From Yoonia rosea (GTDB lineage: Bacteria; Pseudomonadota; Alphaproteobacteria; Rhodobacterales; Rhodobacteraceae): 64,000 nt of DNA. A program made the translations under genes and the position numbers. Under the pieces are notes generated by a model, which had not been told where the DNA came from, ran no database searches, and saw only the letters and a program-made list of their open reading frames with translations. Below are positions 1-10,650 of this stretch, piece after piece. The first letter of the stretch is position 1. Every line of letters begins with the position of its first letter. The stretch spans positions 2,194,577 to 2,258,576 of the forward strand of contig NZ_FTPR01000001.1 of the NCBI RefSeq assembly GCF_900156505.1, read 5' to 3'.

Positions 1-1
1 C

Positions 2-388
2 ACCGATCTTGCGCCTTTTGGGATCGTGCTTGAGACCTTCCAATTTACGGGGAGCTATCTGTCACTTGTGATCGAGGTTCCTAAAGAGTCCTGTGACGGG
101 CTGCGTAAGCGCCATCTGATCCGGTTGGCGGCGTTGATCACGCGAGAGAAGCCGACCGCGATCTACGCGCGACTGAACGTCAAGAACGGCCCCAACACCG
201 AACAGGTGTTGCTGACATTGCCGGACGATGCACCGGAAACCATGGTCGAATTCGATCTCGCCTACAGCGGCCTGAATGAACGGCGGGCCGAACGGATGTG
301 GATTGATCTGATGATCGAGCGGCCCGCGATGAACAAACTGACCATTCGTGATCTGACACTCAGCCGCTATCCGCGCGCTGAAATCTAA
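2..388 (+). CDS. 3' end of a conserved hypothetical protein (possibly DUF6478), cut by window edge
   Basis: The reading frame is open from base 2 to a TAA at 386-388, so the start lies outside the window; the first in-frame GTG (base 26) sits inside a continuous coding stretch and is not taken as the start. About 128 residues are visible. They look like the C-terminal half of a soluble beta-rich protein, with no membrane segment or catalytic motif that I recognise. The style recalls a Rhodobacteraceae family annotated as DUF6478, but this is from memory and weak. The next gene starts 12 bases downstream on the same strand, so the two are probably cotranscribed. Confidence 0.6.
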   Translation, partial: TDLAPFGIVLETFQFTGSYLSLVIEVPKESCDGLRKRHLIRLAALITREKPTAIYARLNVKNGPNTEQVLLTLPDDAPETMVEFDLAYSGLNERRAERMWIDLMIERPAMNKLTIRDLTLSRYPRAEI

Positions 389-400
389 GGAAACGCCCCC

Positions 401-766
401 ATGGCCACTGCGCATTTCATCAACACGCGGATTAAAGCAGGTGTTTGGCACGGCGACCTGACGGGTGCCGGACAGGAACACCCCATTTTGCAGGTCACCC
501 ATTTGGGTCAGGCTCTGTCAGAGGTGAACTACACCTATAACGCGGCCCACGACGTTTGGCATGTCGCCGTCCCGATCCCTGCGGCAATGATCGCGGATGG
601 GGTGCAGACCTTTCTGATCACAGATCAAACCGGCACAACATTGGACAGCTTCACCCTGGTCGCAGGCGCGCCGCTTGCCGACGACTTGCGCACAGAGATT
701 GCGGCTTTACGCGCTGAACTGGAAGTCCTCAAACAAGCCTTCCGCGCGCACTGCGCCGAAAGCTAA
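401..766 (+). CDS. Hypothetical protein, 121 aa, with C-terminal helix
   Basis: ATG at 401 is preceded by AAGGA about nine bases upstream. The protein has a beta-rich first 90 residues (many V, T and aromatic residues in alternating pattern) followed by a short charged helix with heptad-like leucines near residues 95-118, which could dimerise. No signal peptide or membrane segment is evident and I do not recognise the family. It follows the truncated upstream gene by 12 bases, which suggests an operon and a shared role, but the role is unknown. Confidence 0.65.
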   Translation: MATAHFINTRIKAGVWHGDLTGAGQEHPILQVTHLGQALSEVNYTYNAAHDVWHVAVPIPAAMIADGVQTFLITDQTGTTLDSFTLVAGAPLADDLRTEIAALRAELEVLKQAFRAHCAES

Positions 767-769
767 CGC

Positions 770-785
770 GACCTTACGTAAGGTC
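770..785. promoter_or_regulatory. 16-bp perfect palindrome
   Basis: GACCTTAC is followed directly by its exact reverse complement GTAAGGTC. It starts four bases after the stop of the upstream gene and lies 111 bases before the fasciclin gene start. There is no T-run after it, so a protein-binding site is as likely as a terminator. Confidence 0.4.
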
Positions 786-823
786 ACGTCCATCGGATCA
801 AAACAATACACCTCATAAACTCA

Positions 824-838
824 TTGTCAGAATGACAA
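824..838. promoter_or_regulatory. Inverted repeat TTGTCA-N3-TGACAA, putative operator
   Basis: A perfect 6-3-6 inverted repeat (TTGTCA, GAA, TGACAA) lies 58 bases upstream of the fasciclin start codon. The position and symmetry fit an operator for a dimeric regulator. The regulator is not identifiable from the sequence. Confidence 0.4.
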
Positions 839-895
839 CCAGTACGCCTCTCGCCCCGTAACAACTTGGTTAACAGGGAACGAAAGGAACACCCA

Positions 896-1387
896 ATGAA
901 CCGTCGCTTTGCAATCAAATCTACCATTCTCGCCGCTGGCGTTGCTGTTGCAGCTGCTTGTGCACCCATGATGGAGAGCGAGCCTGATATCGTCGATATC
1001 GCGGCCTCCAACGGCAACTTCAACACACTGGTCGCCGCTGTCACCGCTGCCGGTCTGGTTGACACATTGAAGGGCGAGGGTCCATTCACTGTCTTCGCAC
1101 CGACAGACGCAGCTTTTGCCGCGCTGCCAGCAGGCACCGTTGAAACACTCCTGATGCCCGAGAACATCGACCAACTGACAGCCATCCTGACATATCATGT
1201 CGTACCCGGTGCGGTCACATCCGATCAACTGGCAGGTCAGCGCCTGAGCGTTGCCACCGTCAACGGTAAAGAGGTCCACATCGACGGCCGCAACGGCGTA
1301 ACCGTTGAGAACGCGACGGTGACAACCGCAGACATCATCGCGTCAAACGGCGTAATCCACGTCATCGACGCAGTTCTGCTGCCATAA
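896..1387 (+). CDS. Fasciclin (FAS1) domain lipoprotein, exported
   Basis: 163 residues. The chosen ATG is preceded by GAAAGGA; an upstream in-frame start at 866 would only add a charged tail ahead of the export signal. An N-terminal signal (MNRR, then a hydrophobic stretch to residue 21) ends in AAAC at Cys22, which resembles a weak lipobox, so it is probably a lipoprotein. Residues 30-163 form one FAS1 domain: the [13 protein letters not shown] motif (H1) and the late [13 protein letters not shown] motif (H2) are both present. FAS1 domains mediate adhesion or protein contacts outside the cell. It is monocistronic, has palindromes upstream and is followed by a terminator-like hairpin. Confidence 0.92.
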   Translation: MNRRFAIKSTILAAGVAVAAACAPMMESEPDIVDIAASNGNFNTLVAAVTAAGLVDTLKGEGPFTVFAPTDAAFAALPAGTVETLLMPENIDQLTAILTYHVVPGAVTSDQLAGQRLSVATVNGKEVHIDGRNGVTVENATVTTADIIASNGVIHVIDAVLLP

Positions 1388-1687
1388 GCTATACCACCCA
1401 CCCAATTGCATCTTCTCCCCGGATGTTGCGGTTGGGCTGCCCCAAAGGGCACCACTCGGCCCCACCGCTTTAAAGCGGTGGGGTTATTGGTTGCGACAAC
1501 GCATTCTTCGCGTGATTGCACTGATCCGGTTGGCATGGCGATGTCGCGATAGACTTGAGCAATCAGTCGACCCGACGAAACGGCACATTCGGGCCTGACG
1601 ACACGCACGCGAATATTGTTGTGTAAACGGCGTTCGCACAGCATCCTCGTGGCGGAATGCTTGTTGGGGGACAAAGCTATCAAAATC
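1388..1687. other. Intergenic stretch with one hairpin
   Basis: About 300 bases between the fasciclin gene and the PlsC-like gene. Apart from the perfect palindrome at 1460-1483 I see no gene, repeat or convincing promoter here. Confidence 0.5.
1460..1483 (+). terminator. Perfect 24-bp palindromic hairpin after fasciclin gene
   Basis: CCCCACCGCTTT is followed directly by AAAGCGGTGGGG. The GC-rich arms with a TTTAAA centre form a strong hairpin 72 bases after the fasciclin stop. It is followed only by TTATTGG, so termination by a classical U-run is not certain. Confidence 0.5.
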
Positions 1688-2428
1688 ATGGGCGCGTTGG
1701 CAGAGATCATTCGGGGAGGATACGCGTCTGCACTATGGATATCGGGCTTATCCTTCACCAGTTTGCGCATCGTCCTTACAGCCAAGACCCCCGATGCTGC
1801 ACGTCGGCTAATCGCCGCACACTCGCGCCGGTTTCTGGACATCTGTCAGATCAAGGTCACCATCAGTGGCACACCACCGAAGGCCGGATCAGGCTGCGTG
1901 CTGTGCCATAATGAAGCGTCTTTTGCCGATGTCGCGGCCTATCTGGCGGTCATGTGGCCGCATGTTGATCGCGCAGCAGGCGCCGATCTATACGCAATAT
2001 TTCCGTTCATGCGCGCCGCCACCCGCAAGGCAGCGATTGAACTTGTTCCCCGCGGCAACCGTGCGGGAACAGAGCGACTGATCGAAAAGGCGGTGCTGGC
2101 TGTGAAGTCGGGCGAGCGTCTCGGATGGGGCGGAGAAGGCCGGATATCGGGTCAAGACGGCGTCGCGCGGTTCAAGGTCGGTGCCAGTCTGGTCGCCATA
2201 AGATCACAAGCGCCGATCATACCTGTGATGATTTACGGCGGGCACCGGTTACTGCCACTCGGGTCGATCCGCGCGCGACGGGGGGAAATCCACATCCGTT
2301 TTGGTGCGCCGATCTCGACCACAGGTCTTGATGACACTGACGCACGCGCACTGGCCGACAAAACGCAGGCGGCCACTGCGGAAATGTATGCGGATTTCAA
2401 AACTCAAGAAGGGCGGATTGCCCCCTAG
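1688..2428 (+). CDS. Divergent PlsC-like lysophospholipid acyltransferase family protein
   Basis: Family members transfer acyl groups to lysophosphatidate or related acceptors at the inner membrane. The protein has a hydrophobic N-terminus and the acyltransferase motifs in order. Motif I reads NEASFAD (residues 75-81), where the usual NHxSxxD has His replaced by Glu. Motif III is GGEGRIS-like (about 149-154), where EGTR is expected. The FKVGAS and IIPVMIYG segments are kept. Loss of the His of HX4D suggests either an altered mechanism or an inactive protein. ATG 1688 is chosen because the longer frame starts with TTG at 1616 and lacks a good ribosome site; the start is uncertain. It converges with the next gene, eight bases away. 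Confidence 0.72.
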   Translation: MGALAEIIRGGYASALWISGLSFTSLRIVLTAKTPDAARRLIAAHSRRFLDICQIKVTISGTPPKAGSGCVLCHNEASFADVAAYLAVMWPHVDRAAGADLYAIFPFMRAATRKAAIELVPRGNRAGTERLIEKAVLAVKSGERLGWGGEGRISGQDGVARFKVGASLVAIRSQAPIIPVMIYGGHRLLPLGSIRARRGEIHIRFGAPISTTGLDDTDARALADKTQAATAEMYADFKTQEGRIAP

Positions 2429-2435
2429 ACTTCGG

Positions 2436-3278
2436 TCACCCGTCCCCGCCCAGTTCATCCCAGATCTCGCGCACCCAGGCCATAATCACCTGCGCCTCGT
2501 CCCAGCGGTTCGACATCTCGCGCCCGTCTGGTCCGGTCATGGCGTATTCAGGGGGCCCAAGTTCGCAGACGAAAATACAGTCGCCCGATGGGTTGCGCGC
2601 GCGCCAATCGGCAAGCCCCTCACGCCACCAACCCTTGAATAGTTCCACCCATTTCTGATGCTGTGGAAAATCCAATTGCAGCTGGATTTGCTGGCGTGAG
2701 GCGACGCGCCCTTGAAAGCTGTCGGACCTTTTCAGGATGCGGCTCATCAGGCCAAGGTCATGGTCAGACAGTGGGAACCAGAATTCGCGGTCCACCACGT
2801 AATGTGACAGGTCAGCGCAAATCCGCATCTCGGGGATCAGATCAAGCAGCTGCAACGTCGTGTAAAGATCGTTGGTGATACAGTTCCGGTGGGTTTCGAA
2901 CTGCACCGGAATGCCGATCCGGTCGGCCATGGTGATCCAAGCCTCGATCACCGGTACCATTTCATCAAGGGCAATAGGCATCACCTGACCGATCACATCG
3001 ACAAACGGCGCGCCAAAATCGGCCGCCATATGCAGCGTGTCTTCAAGGCTTTCGATCGTCTTGGGAAAGGCCACGATCAGCGGGGTCAGACCGTTTGCCT
3101 GCATATGTGGCCGCACCGCGTGGGCTACAGCGACATCAGAGGCACCCAGATCAATCGCCATACCGTCGAATCCGGCATCCGCGACCATTGCGCAAACCTG
3201 ATCATAGGGCAGTTTTACGTCGCTCTGGTCGTGCGGCTGCATGGCCCACAGCGAGGTATAAACCTTCAGTTGCCTCAC
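2436..3278 (-). CDS. Xylose isomerase-like TIM barrel / sugar phosphate isomerase-epimerase family protein
   Basis: 280 residues without a signal peptide. The sequence has the pattern of the AP endonuclease 2 / xylose isomerase-like TIM barrel: repeated beta-alpha units with acidic and His ligand candidates, including QFETHRN near residue 150, CADLSHY near residue 180 and CELGPPEYAM near residue 245. These probably bind a divalent metal. The substrate cannot be named; relatives include sugar and inosose isomerases. Its ATG overlaps the stop of the upstream desaturase by four bases (ATGA), so the two are translationally coupled, an odd pairing of a fatty-acid enzyme with a TIM barrel. Confidence 0.8.
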   Translation of the reverse strand: MRQLKVYTSLWAMQPHDQSDVKLPYDQVCAMVADAGFDGMAIDLGASDVAVAHAVRPHMQANGLTPLIVAFPKTIESLEDTLHMAADFGAPFVDVIGQVMPIALDEMVPVIEAWITMADRIGIPVQFETHRNCITNDLYTTLQLLDLIPEMRICADLSHYVVDREFWFPLSDHDLGLMSRILKRSDSFQGRVASRQQIQLQLDFPQHQKWVELFKGWWREGLADWRARNPSGDCIFVCELGPPEYAMTGPDGREMSNRWDEAQVIMAWVREIWDELGGDG

Positions 3279-4258
3279 TCTGCGGGCATCCGTGTCACGC
3301 GCCCACCGCTACGGGGGATGATCCAGACCTCATCCATCGGGTACTGGCTTTCATCCTTGGCCATCAGTTTGCCAATCACCTCAATCTGGAATTCGAGCCA
3401 GCCCATCCGGTGGACCTGACCTGCCTTTTCCTCGATCCGGTCGTTTAATGTCCGCAGCTTCCAGAATGGTACGGCAGGAAACGTATGGTGTGCAGTATGA
3501 TAGGGCATCTGCCAGCACAGCCAGCGTTGCAGCGCATTAGCGCGGGTCGAGCGGGTGTTTTCCATGATATCGTTTTCATGGCTCAGCCCCAGATGCTCGA
3601 TGGTGTTCTGTAATTGGTGAATGGGCTTGGTCAGCACCATCGGGATGATCCAGAAGGTCAGCGCGGCCCATGATCCGGTTGCAACAGACAAAAGTGCAAT
3701 TACCGCGTAGCCTGCCAGATGCAGGCGGCTTTCACGGATGACTTTGGTCTCTTCCTCTGCGCGGATATAGGGCTCGATAATGATCCCGCGCGCGCGACGG
3801 ACGATACCAAAGACACGGTTGCGCCAATAGGTGATCCCGCTGAGCCAAAGCAGGTAAGTCGCCAAAGTATAGGGTTCACGCACCAGTTCACCGTCACGCT
3901 CCCAATCCTGGGTATATTGGTGATGGGCAAAATGCATGATCTGGTCGAAATTGCGTGGAAATAGCTGGATAAAGCCGATGATGCGGCCGAAGACCTCGTT
4001 CAGTTTGCGGGTCTTGAACACGGTCGCATGGGACAGTTCATGCTGGGCTGCATAAAGAAAGTTCAACAGAACGCCCAAAGCAAACCCCGTCACCCAAACC
4101 CACGCAGTGCCCATCGCCTGCGCATGCAGCAGCGCGACAACCACGATAGCCCCGACGTGGCTGGCCATCTGCAACCCGCCCTGCAGATCGGACCGTTCGG
4201 ACAATTGTCGCAGTTCGTGTGGCGTTAACAGTTTCCGGCGGGAAAAGCTGGCTTCCAT
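3275..4258 (-). CDS. Membrane fatty acid desaturase
   Basis: 327 residues. The three histidine boxes of the integral-membrane di-iron desaturases are present: HELSH (73-77), HFAHH (109-113) and HTAHH (254-258), with an extra HQLQN/EHLGLSH region near 214-227. Hydrophobic segments around 33-70, 132-146 and 182-210 should span the membrane. The enzyme would introduce a double bond or hydroxyl into an acyl chain or related lipid using O2; regiochemistry cannot be read. It is the first gene of a two-gene minus-strand operon and overlaps the next start by four bases. The start at 4258 has a purine-rich region (AAAGGGG) just upstream. Confidence 0.88.
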   Translation of the reverse strand: MEASFSRRKLLTPHELRQLSERSDLQGGLQMASHVGAIVVVALLHAQAMGTAWVWVTGFALGVLLNFLYAAQHELSHATVFKTRKLNEVFGRIIGFIQLFPRNFDQIMHFAHHQYTQDWERDGELVREPYTLATYLLWLSGITYWRNRVFGIVRRARGIIIEPYIRAEEETKVIRESRLHLAGYAVIALLSVATGSWAALTFWIIPMVLTKPIHQLQNTIEHLGLSHENDIMENTRSTRANALQRWLCWQMPYHTAHHTFPAVPFWKLRTLNDRIEEKAGQVHRMGWLEFQIEVIGKLMAKDESQYPMDEVWIIPRSGGRVTRMPAE

Positions 4259-4292
4259 CGCAAACCCCTTTCTTCATTCATGCGCAGAGTAG

Positions 4293-6437
<2,145 letters not shown>

Positions 6438-6631
6438 CGTCACCAGACATCTGACGGCTGATAATACGCCAAAACCCACGATTTAAAGGCGATTGTTCCA
6501 TATTTCGCTGTTTCCGCATTGTCACCAAAGCGGATTCATTCCCCCGTATTGTCAGGCATTTGTCCTAATCCTGCCCGAATTCACTGCCACGGTAGGCGGA
6601 ACGGTATCATATAGCAGCGTCAGGAAGTTTC

Positions 6632-7537
6632 ATGGATCGTCTAACCGAAATGGAGGCCTTCGCCACAGTTGTGGATCAGGGTGGCTTTACGGACGCGGCC
6701 AAGAAAATGGGAATTTCCAAATCTGCCGTTTCGAAACATGTCTCATCGCTTGAGGCCCGTTTGGGCGCGCGCTTGCTGAACCGCACCACCCGCCGCGTCA
6801 GCCCAACCGAAATCGGGCTGGCCTATTATGATCGCGCCCGCCGTGTTCTGAATGACGCAGGCGAAGCCGATGCTTTGGTCACGTCGATGCAGTCTGCGCC
6901 TTCCGGCCTGCTGCGTATCAGCGTGGCGACAGATTTCGGGGTGAACCACCTCTCGCCTGTTCTGGGCGAATTCCTGTCCGAATTTCCCGACATCACTGTG
7001 AATATGGCGCTGAACAACCGCTATGTTGAATTGATTTCCGAGGGCTTTGATATGGCCGTCCGCATTGGTGAGCTGGAAGACAGCACCCTGCGCGCCCGAA
7101 AGCTGACCGAAACAACAAAGCGCATGATCGCGAGCCCTGCTTATTTCAAGCAATATGGCCGCCCCGAAAAGATTGACGACCTGAACGAGCACAAGCTGCT
7201 GCATTATTCAAACCAAGCGAACTCCGCGGTCTGGAAACTGACCGCGCCGTCCGGCGAAAAGCGGCAGGTGCGCACGGCAGGCTGGTTGACCGTGAATGAT
7301 GGCCAATCGCTGTTGAATGCCTGCATCGGCGGACTTGGAATTGCTTATCTGCCAAGTTTTCTTTACGCCGACGCTATGAACAAAGGATTGGTCGAGGTGG
7401 CTATTCCCGATCTGCCGGTTGAAACACAAGGTATATATGCTGTGTATCCGCCGGGGCGCTTTACGCAGCCCAAGGTGCGCGCATTCATAGACTTTTTGGC
7501 CCATGCCTTTGCCGACAAGGGCCCCGAAATCTGGTAG
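6632..7537 (+). CDS. LysR-family transcriptional regulator
   Basis: 301 residues. Residues 1-60 form the LysR winged helix-turn-helix (MEAFATVVDQGGFTDAAKKM followed by SKSAVSKHVSSLEARLG). The rest is a periplasmic-binding-like effector domain (LLRISVATDFGVNHLSP onward). This subtype (DRLTEMEAF start, GDxxDSTLxARKL segment) belongs to the large group close to DsdC/CrgA-type LysR proteins. AGGAAG precedes the ATG. Neighbours are fadH upstream and a GGDEF gene downstream, and neither is divergent, so the regulated target is not evident. A strong terminator follows. Confidence 0.93.
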   Translation: MDRLTEMEAFATVVDQGGFTDAAKKMGISKSAVSKHVSSLEARLGARLLNRTTRRVSPTEIGLAYYDRARRVLNDAGEADALVTSMQSAPSGLLRISVATDFGVNHLSPVLGEFLSEFPDITVNMALNNRYVELISEGFDMAVRIGELEDSTLRARKLTETTKRMIASPAYFKQYGRPEKIDDLNEHKLLHYSNQANSAVWKLTAPSGEKRQVRTAGWLTVNDGQSLLNACIGGLGIAYLPSFLYADAMNKGLVEVAIPDLPVETQGIYAVYPPGRFTQPKVRAFIDFLAHAFADKGPEIW

Positions 7538-7564
7538 TCTCCCAAGGTGTAACTTCACCGACTT

Positions 7565-7595
7565 GCGCGACCGTGTTGTTGGTCGCGCTTTTTTT
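7565..7595 (+). terminator. Rho-independent terminator after LysR gene
   Basis: GCGCGACC (7565-7572), an eight-base loop, GGTCGCGC (7581-7588), then seven T residues (7589-7595). A textbook intrinsic terminator 27 bases after the LysR stop. Confidence 0.9.
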
Positions 7596-7612
7596 ATCTT
7601 AAACCAATCGTA

Positions 7613-8410
7613 ATGCATATGTCCTATCCGGTGTCCTATGGACGACGGAGAATAGACTTGATGGACCAAGTCATGCGTTTACTGGCACCGCAAAGCACAC
7701 TTGGCTTTGTCGTGCGTCTTGCGGTGTGGCTTGGGTTTGTCACACTTGCGAATATCGCTTTCGCGACGTTCTTTGGCGGTGGCGCATACTACTCTTTGTG
7801 GTTCTACATTGCACATTCCATCGTGGTGGGTGGCCCTGTGATCACGTTCTTTTTTATCATCACGATATTCCAGTTGCGCCTGCAAAGACGGCTATGGCGA
7901 TTATCCCGTATGGATGGCCTCACGGGGCTGAACAACCGGAACACGTTCTTTGATGTGGCCGCTCAGGCCCGGATGCGCGAAAACACCGGTGTCCTGATGA
8001 TGCTGGATGCCGACCGGTTCAAAGCCATTAATGACACCTATGGCCATCAGGCCGGGGATATCTGTTTGCAGGCCATCGCCGCAAAGCTGCGTGAGAATAT
8101 CCGTCAGGATGACGTATTGGGCCGCCTCGGGGGCGAGGAATTTGCCATTTACCTTCTGAATGTGGCACCAGAGACGGCTCAATCCATCGGGGCGCGCCTC
8201 ACACAACCAATTAAATTCATGACCGAGGCGCATGGCGAACTGACTGTGACCCTCTCGATCGGTGCGGTAATCACGCAACCGACAATCCCGATTGATACCC
8301 TACTGGCCCGGGCAGATGCGGCGCTTTACTACGCCAAGCAGAATGGCAGGGCTCTTTTCGTGAATTGGACGCCATCGTTACAGAAGAAAGCAGTCATGGC
8401 GCGCGGGTAA
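7613..8410 (+). CDS. Membrane-bound diguanylate cyclase (GGDEF domain)
   Basis: 265 residues. Two hydrophobic segments (about 29-55 and 62-83) anchor the N-terminus. A short linker leads to a GGDEF domain with DGLTGLNNRNTF near residue 100 and the active-site loop GRLGGEEFAIYL. GGEEF is a functional variant. RQDD lies exactly five residues before GGEEF, giving the RxxD inhibitory I-site, so product inhibition by c-di-GMP is expected. It should make c-di-GMP from two GTP at the inner membrane. The start is uncertain: ATG at 7613, 7619 or 7661 are possible. Convergent with the OmpA gene five bases away. Confidence 0.92.
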   Translation: MHMSYPVSYGRRRIDLMDQVMRLLAPQSTLGFVVRLAVWLGFVTLANIAFATFFGGGAYYSLWFYIAHSIVVGGPVITFFFIITIFQLRLQRRLWRLSRMDGLTGLNNRNTFFDVAAQARMRENTGVLMMLDADRFKAINDTYGHQAGDICLQAIAAKLRENIRQDDVLGRLGGEEFAIYLLNVAPETAQSIGARLTQPIKFMTEAHGELTVTLSIGAVITQPTIPIDTLLARADAALYYAKQNGRALFVNWTPSLQKKAVMARG

Positions 8411-8415
8411 GGCCA

Positions 8416-9354
8416 CTACTCTTGCGTAGATGTCACGATCACTTCGACACGACGGTTGGCCGTCCGCCCTGCTTCCGTCAGGTTTGAGGCAAGAGGCGCA
8501 AGATAGCCCATGCCTTCGGCCTCAAGCCGCGCACGATCCGCGCCATAGTCGCTGACCAGCCGTTCCAGAACAGATGCTGCGCGACGTTTGGACAAGGCGA
8601 TATTCGTCTCGAGTGCGCCGGATGAATCCGTATGCCCCACCAATGCAACCGTCCGCGACGGCGTCTTTGCAAGATAATCTGCCAAAGCGCGCAACGACGG
8701 GTAATCCCCTTGGGCAAGCTGCGCCGAACCCGTCTCAAAGCTCAGATCCGCAAGTACCGCACGCCCGGCTTGATCAAGTTGCTCGGACAGCGCGGCGTCG
8801 GGGACTGCACCAAAGGCACGCAAAGGGGCAGACTCAGCCTGCGCAATCGGCAAAGCGGTATCGCTTTCAGGGCCAACATGCGTGATCTGGACAAACCCTG
8901 CTTCTGCAGTGCGGCTAATGAACAACGTCAGATACTCTGGCCCGTCCTGTCCGACCCGTTCCGCCGCAAGAAACCGGAAATCACCAATGTTGATCCGCAT
9001 ATCAGGCGGTGGCAGGGTTTCGACCGCAAAGCGAAAATCAAATCCACCGCAAGCCTCGGTCTGGCATTCAAAGATGATCTGGTAACGGTCGTTGCGCAAC
9101 TGTTCACGCAAAGGGCGTACCAGTTGCAATGTCGTGAGCGAAGGCGCCGCGATTCGCCAGGCTTGCTGGATCACGCGGCCTTCGACAGTTTGCGCAGGCA
9201 TCGCGCCCTGATCCCAAATGCCCAGCGGCAAAAGGTAACTATCGGCGGGGCGGATCACCTCTTCCTGCAAGCTCGCGTTGCTTGGAAAATCGAGCGTTTG
9301 ACCCTGCGCCATGCCCGCAGCAATGCCCAAACATGCGGCGAGTATGCGGATCAT
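8416..9354 (-). CDS. OmpA-family outer membrane / periplasmic protein
   Basis: 312 residues. A signal peptide (MIRILAACLGIAAGMAQGQ) leads to about 180 residues of family-specific beta-rich sequence, then a C-terminal OmpA peptidoglycan-binding domain (about 205-310) with SFETGSAQL, LVGHTDSSG and NIALSKRRAASV, the segments that hold the diaminopimelate-binding Asp and Arg. A Cys pair near 96-101 (CQTEAC) could form a disulfide. It would tether the outer envelope to peptidoglycan. It is the last gene of a four-gene minus-strand run (CinA-like, GNAT, AhpD-like, OmpA) with short overlaps. Confidence 0.9.
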   Translation of the reverse strand: MIRILAACLGIAAGMAQGQTLDFPSNASLQEEVIRPADSYLLPLGIWDQGAMPAQTVEGRVIQQAWRIAAPSLTTLQLVRPLREQLRNDRYQIIFECQTEACGGFDFRFAVETLPPPDMRINIGDFRFLAAERVGQDGPEYLTLFISRTAEAGFVQITHVGPESDTALPIAQAESAPLRAFGAVPDAALSEQLDQAGRAVLADLSFETGSAQLAQGDYPSLRALADYLAKTPSRTVALVGHTDSSGALETNIALSKRRAASVLERLVSDYGADRARLEAEGMGYLAPLASNLTEAGRTANRRVEVIVTSTQE

Positions 9355-9917
9355 CGGGCTTGCGCGTGATATTCGTCATTGGGCCGCATATCCGTGGCCG
9401 AAGCGATCCGGTTGCTCATGTTGTAAAAGCCGGCCGTCGCGGCGATATCCCAGATATCACGGTCCGAGAACCCAACCTGACGCAGTGCGTCACGGTCTTT
9501 CTCTTCAATCTTGGCACTGGCCACAGTCATCAGTTCCGCAAATTCCAGCATCGCCTTCTGGCGTGCATCCAGAGGGGCGACACGCCAGTTCATCACCAGC
9601 ATCTCGCCAAGTTGCGGATCACCCGACAACTGCCGCACGGCGGCGCCATGGGCAGTCAGGCAGTAATAGCATTTATTGATGGACGACACCGCGACCGCGA
9701 TCATTTCACGCTCGAATTTGGACAGGCCAGAGGCGGACAGCATGATATCGTTATAAAGCGCTGTGAAGGCATTCAACTTGTCGATGTCAAACGCATAGGC
9801 CTGCAGCACATTGGGCACCATCCCAAGCTTTTCGCGACAGATATCAAAGTACTTCTGCGTAGCCTCCGGCAACGGGTCAGCCATGGGCAAATCGAGGGCG
9901 GTGGGTTGGTCAGTCAA
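9351..9917 (-). CDS. AhpD / carboxymuconolactone decarboxylase-like peroxidase-related protein
   Basis: 188 residues from a TTG start at 9917. That start is preferred over an upstream frame extension because GGAG lies six bases before it and the extension would run into the end of the GNAT gene, whose stop is at 9922. The core motif CYYCLTAHGAAV (CxxC followed by His) matches the AhpD-like redox centre used in alkylhydroperoxidase activity. All-helical composition fits the family. Relatives are named peroxidase-related enzyme. It overlaps the OmpA gene by four bases. Confidence 0.85.
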   Translation of the reverse strand: MTDQPTALDLPMADPLPEATQKYFDICREKLGMVPNVLQAYAFDIDKLNAFTALYNDIMLSASGLSKFEREMIAVAVSSINKCYYCLTAHGAAVRQLSGDPQLGEMLVMNWRVAPLDARQKAMLEFAELMTVASAKIEEKDRDALRQVGFSDRDIWDIAATAGFYNMSNRIASATDMRPNDEYHAQAR

Positions 9918-9921
9918 AGGT

Positions 9922-10650
9922 TCACTCCGGCAATCGTCGATAGTGGTACTGTCCCACAAGCGTCATGCCGAGGGAAGTGTAGAGCGCGTTGGCCGCGTCG
10001 TTCACCTGCGTCGTCACCAGCGTCAGGTAATCCGCGCCATTGTCCTGCGCCCAAAAGGCTGCGGCCCGTGTCAGATGTTGCGCAAGGCCCTGACGGCGGT
10101 GGACGGTCGCAATCTCAAGCGCGTGGATCATGGCGCATCCGGCGGCGATGCCCACATAAACCGTTCCTGCAGGCTGGTCATTCAACCGCCCCAGCAAGGT
10201 TGTCTTTGGCCCCACGGCGCGTGCCATGATCGCCAAACGCCCTTGGCCGATCCCGCCCGCGGCCCAGATTTCTTCTTGTGCGGCCAGCGGCGGCCAGACT
10301 TCAAAACTGGTGACCGGCGGCGGACGTTCGGTGGCGACTGCGGCGACAGGGGCTGCGTAAAGGTTTGTGACGTCTTTGATCACATAACCGCGTGCGGCCA
10401 GCATGTCGTCCAAGGCGTCCTCACCCGCGCGCACCATAAAAAGTGGCGTTTGCCTTGCAGCGCGCATCGCGCCTTCAGCCAACGCAATATCGGTGTCGGT
10501 AGCAGGCCCCTGCGCTGTTGCGGCACTCACACGGCTGCTGCCGCTGTTATCAAGCCGTATTTTCCAAGGACCGACCGCGCGGCTTTCTGCGGGCGGCCAT
10601 GTGCCTTCGATCACGGAATAGAGTGTTTCAAGCGACGGAAGTGTCGTCAT
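9922..10650 (-). CDS. GNAT-family N-acetyltransferase
   Basis: 242 residues. The C-terminal half carries the GNAT acetyl-CoA signature: IHALEIATVHRRQGLAQHL (motif A, with the Q/R-x-x-G-x-G/A loop) and NDAANALYTSLGM (motif B). The N-terminal half is a diverged GNAT-like region, as in two-lobed members. The acceptor is unknown. The start at 10650 overlaps the CinA-like stop by four bases, and the stop lies four bases before the AhpD-like start, so these genes are cotranscribed. Confidence 0.88.
   Translation of the reverse strand: MTTLPSLETLYSVIEGTWPPAESRAVGPWKIRLDNSGSSRVSAATAQGPATDTDIALAEGAMRAARQTPLFMVRAGEDALDDMLAARGYVIKDVTNLYAAPVAAVATERPPPVTSFEVWPPLAAQEEIWAAGGIGQGRLAIMARAVGPKTTLLGRLNDQPAGTVYVGIAAGCAMIHALEIATVHRRQGLAQHLTRAAAFWAQDNGADYLTLVTTQVNDAANALYTSLGMTLVGQYHYRRLPE

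Noticed and set aside
1616..1687. Upstream extension of the PlsC-like gene from TTG 1616
   Set aside because: The extra residues are polar and unlike the hydrophobic N-terminus that follows, and the TTG lacks a ribosome site.
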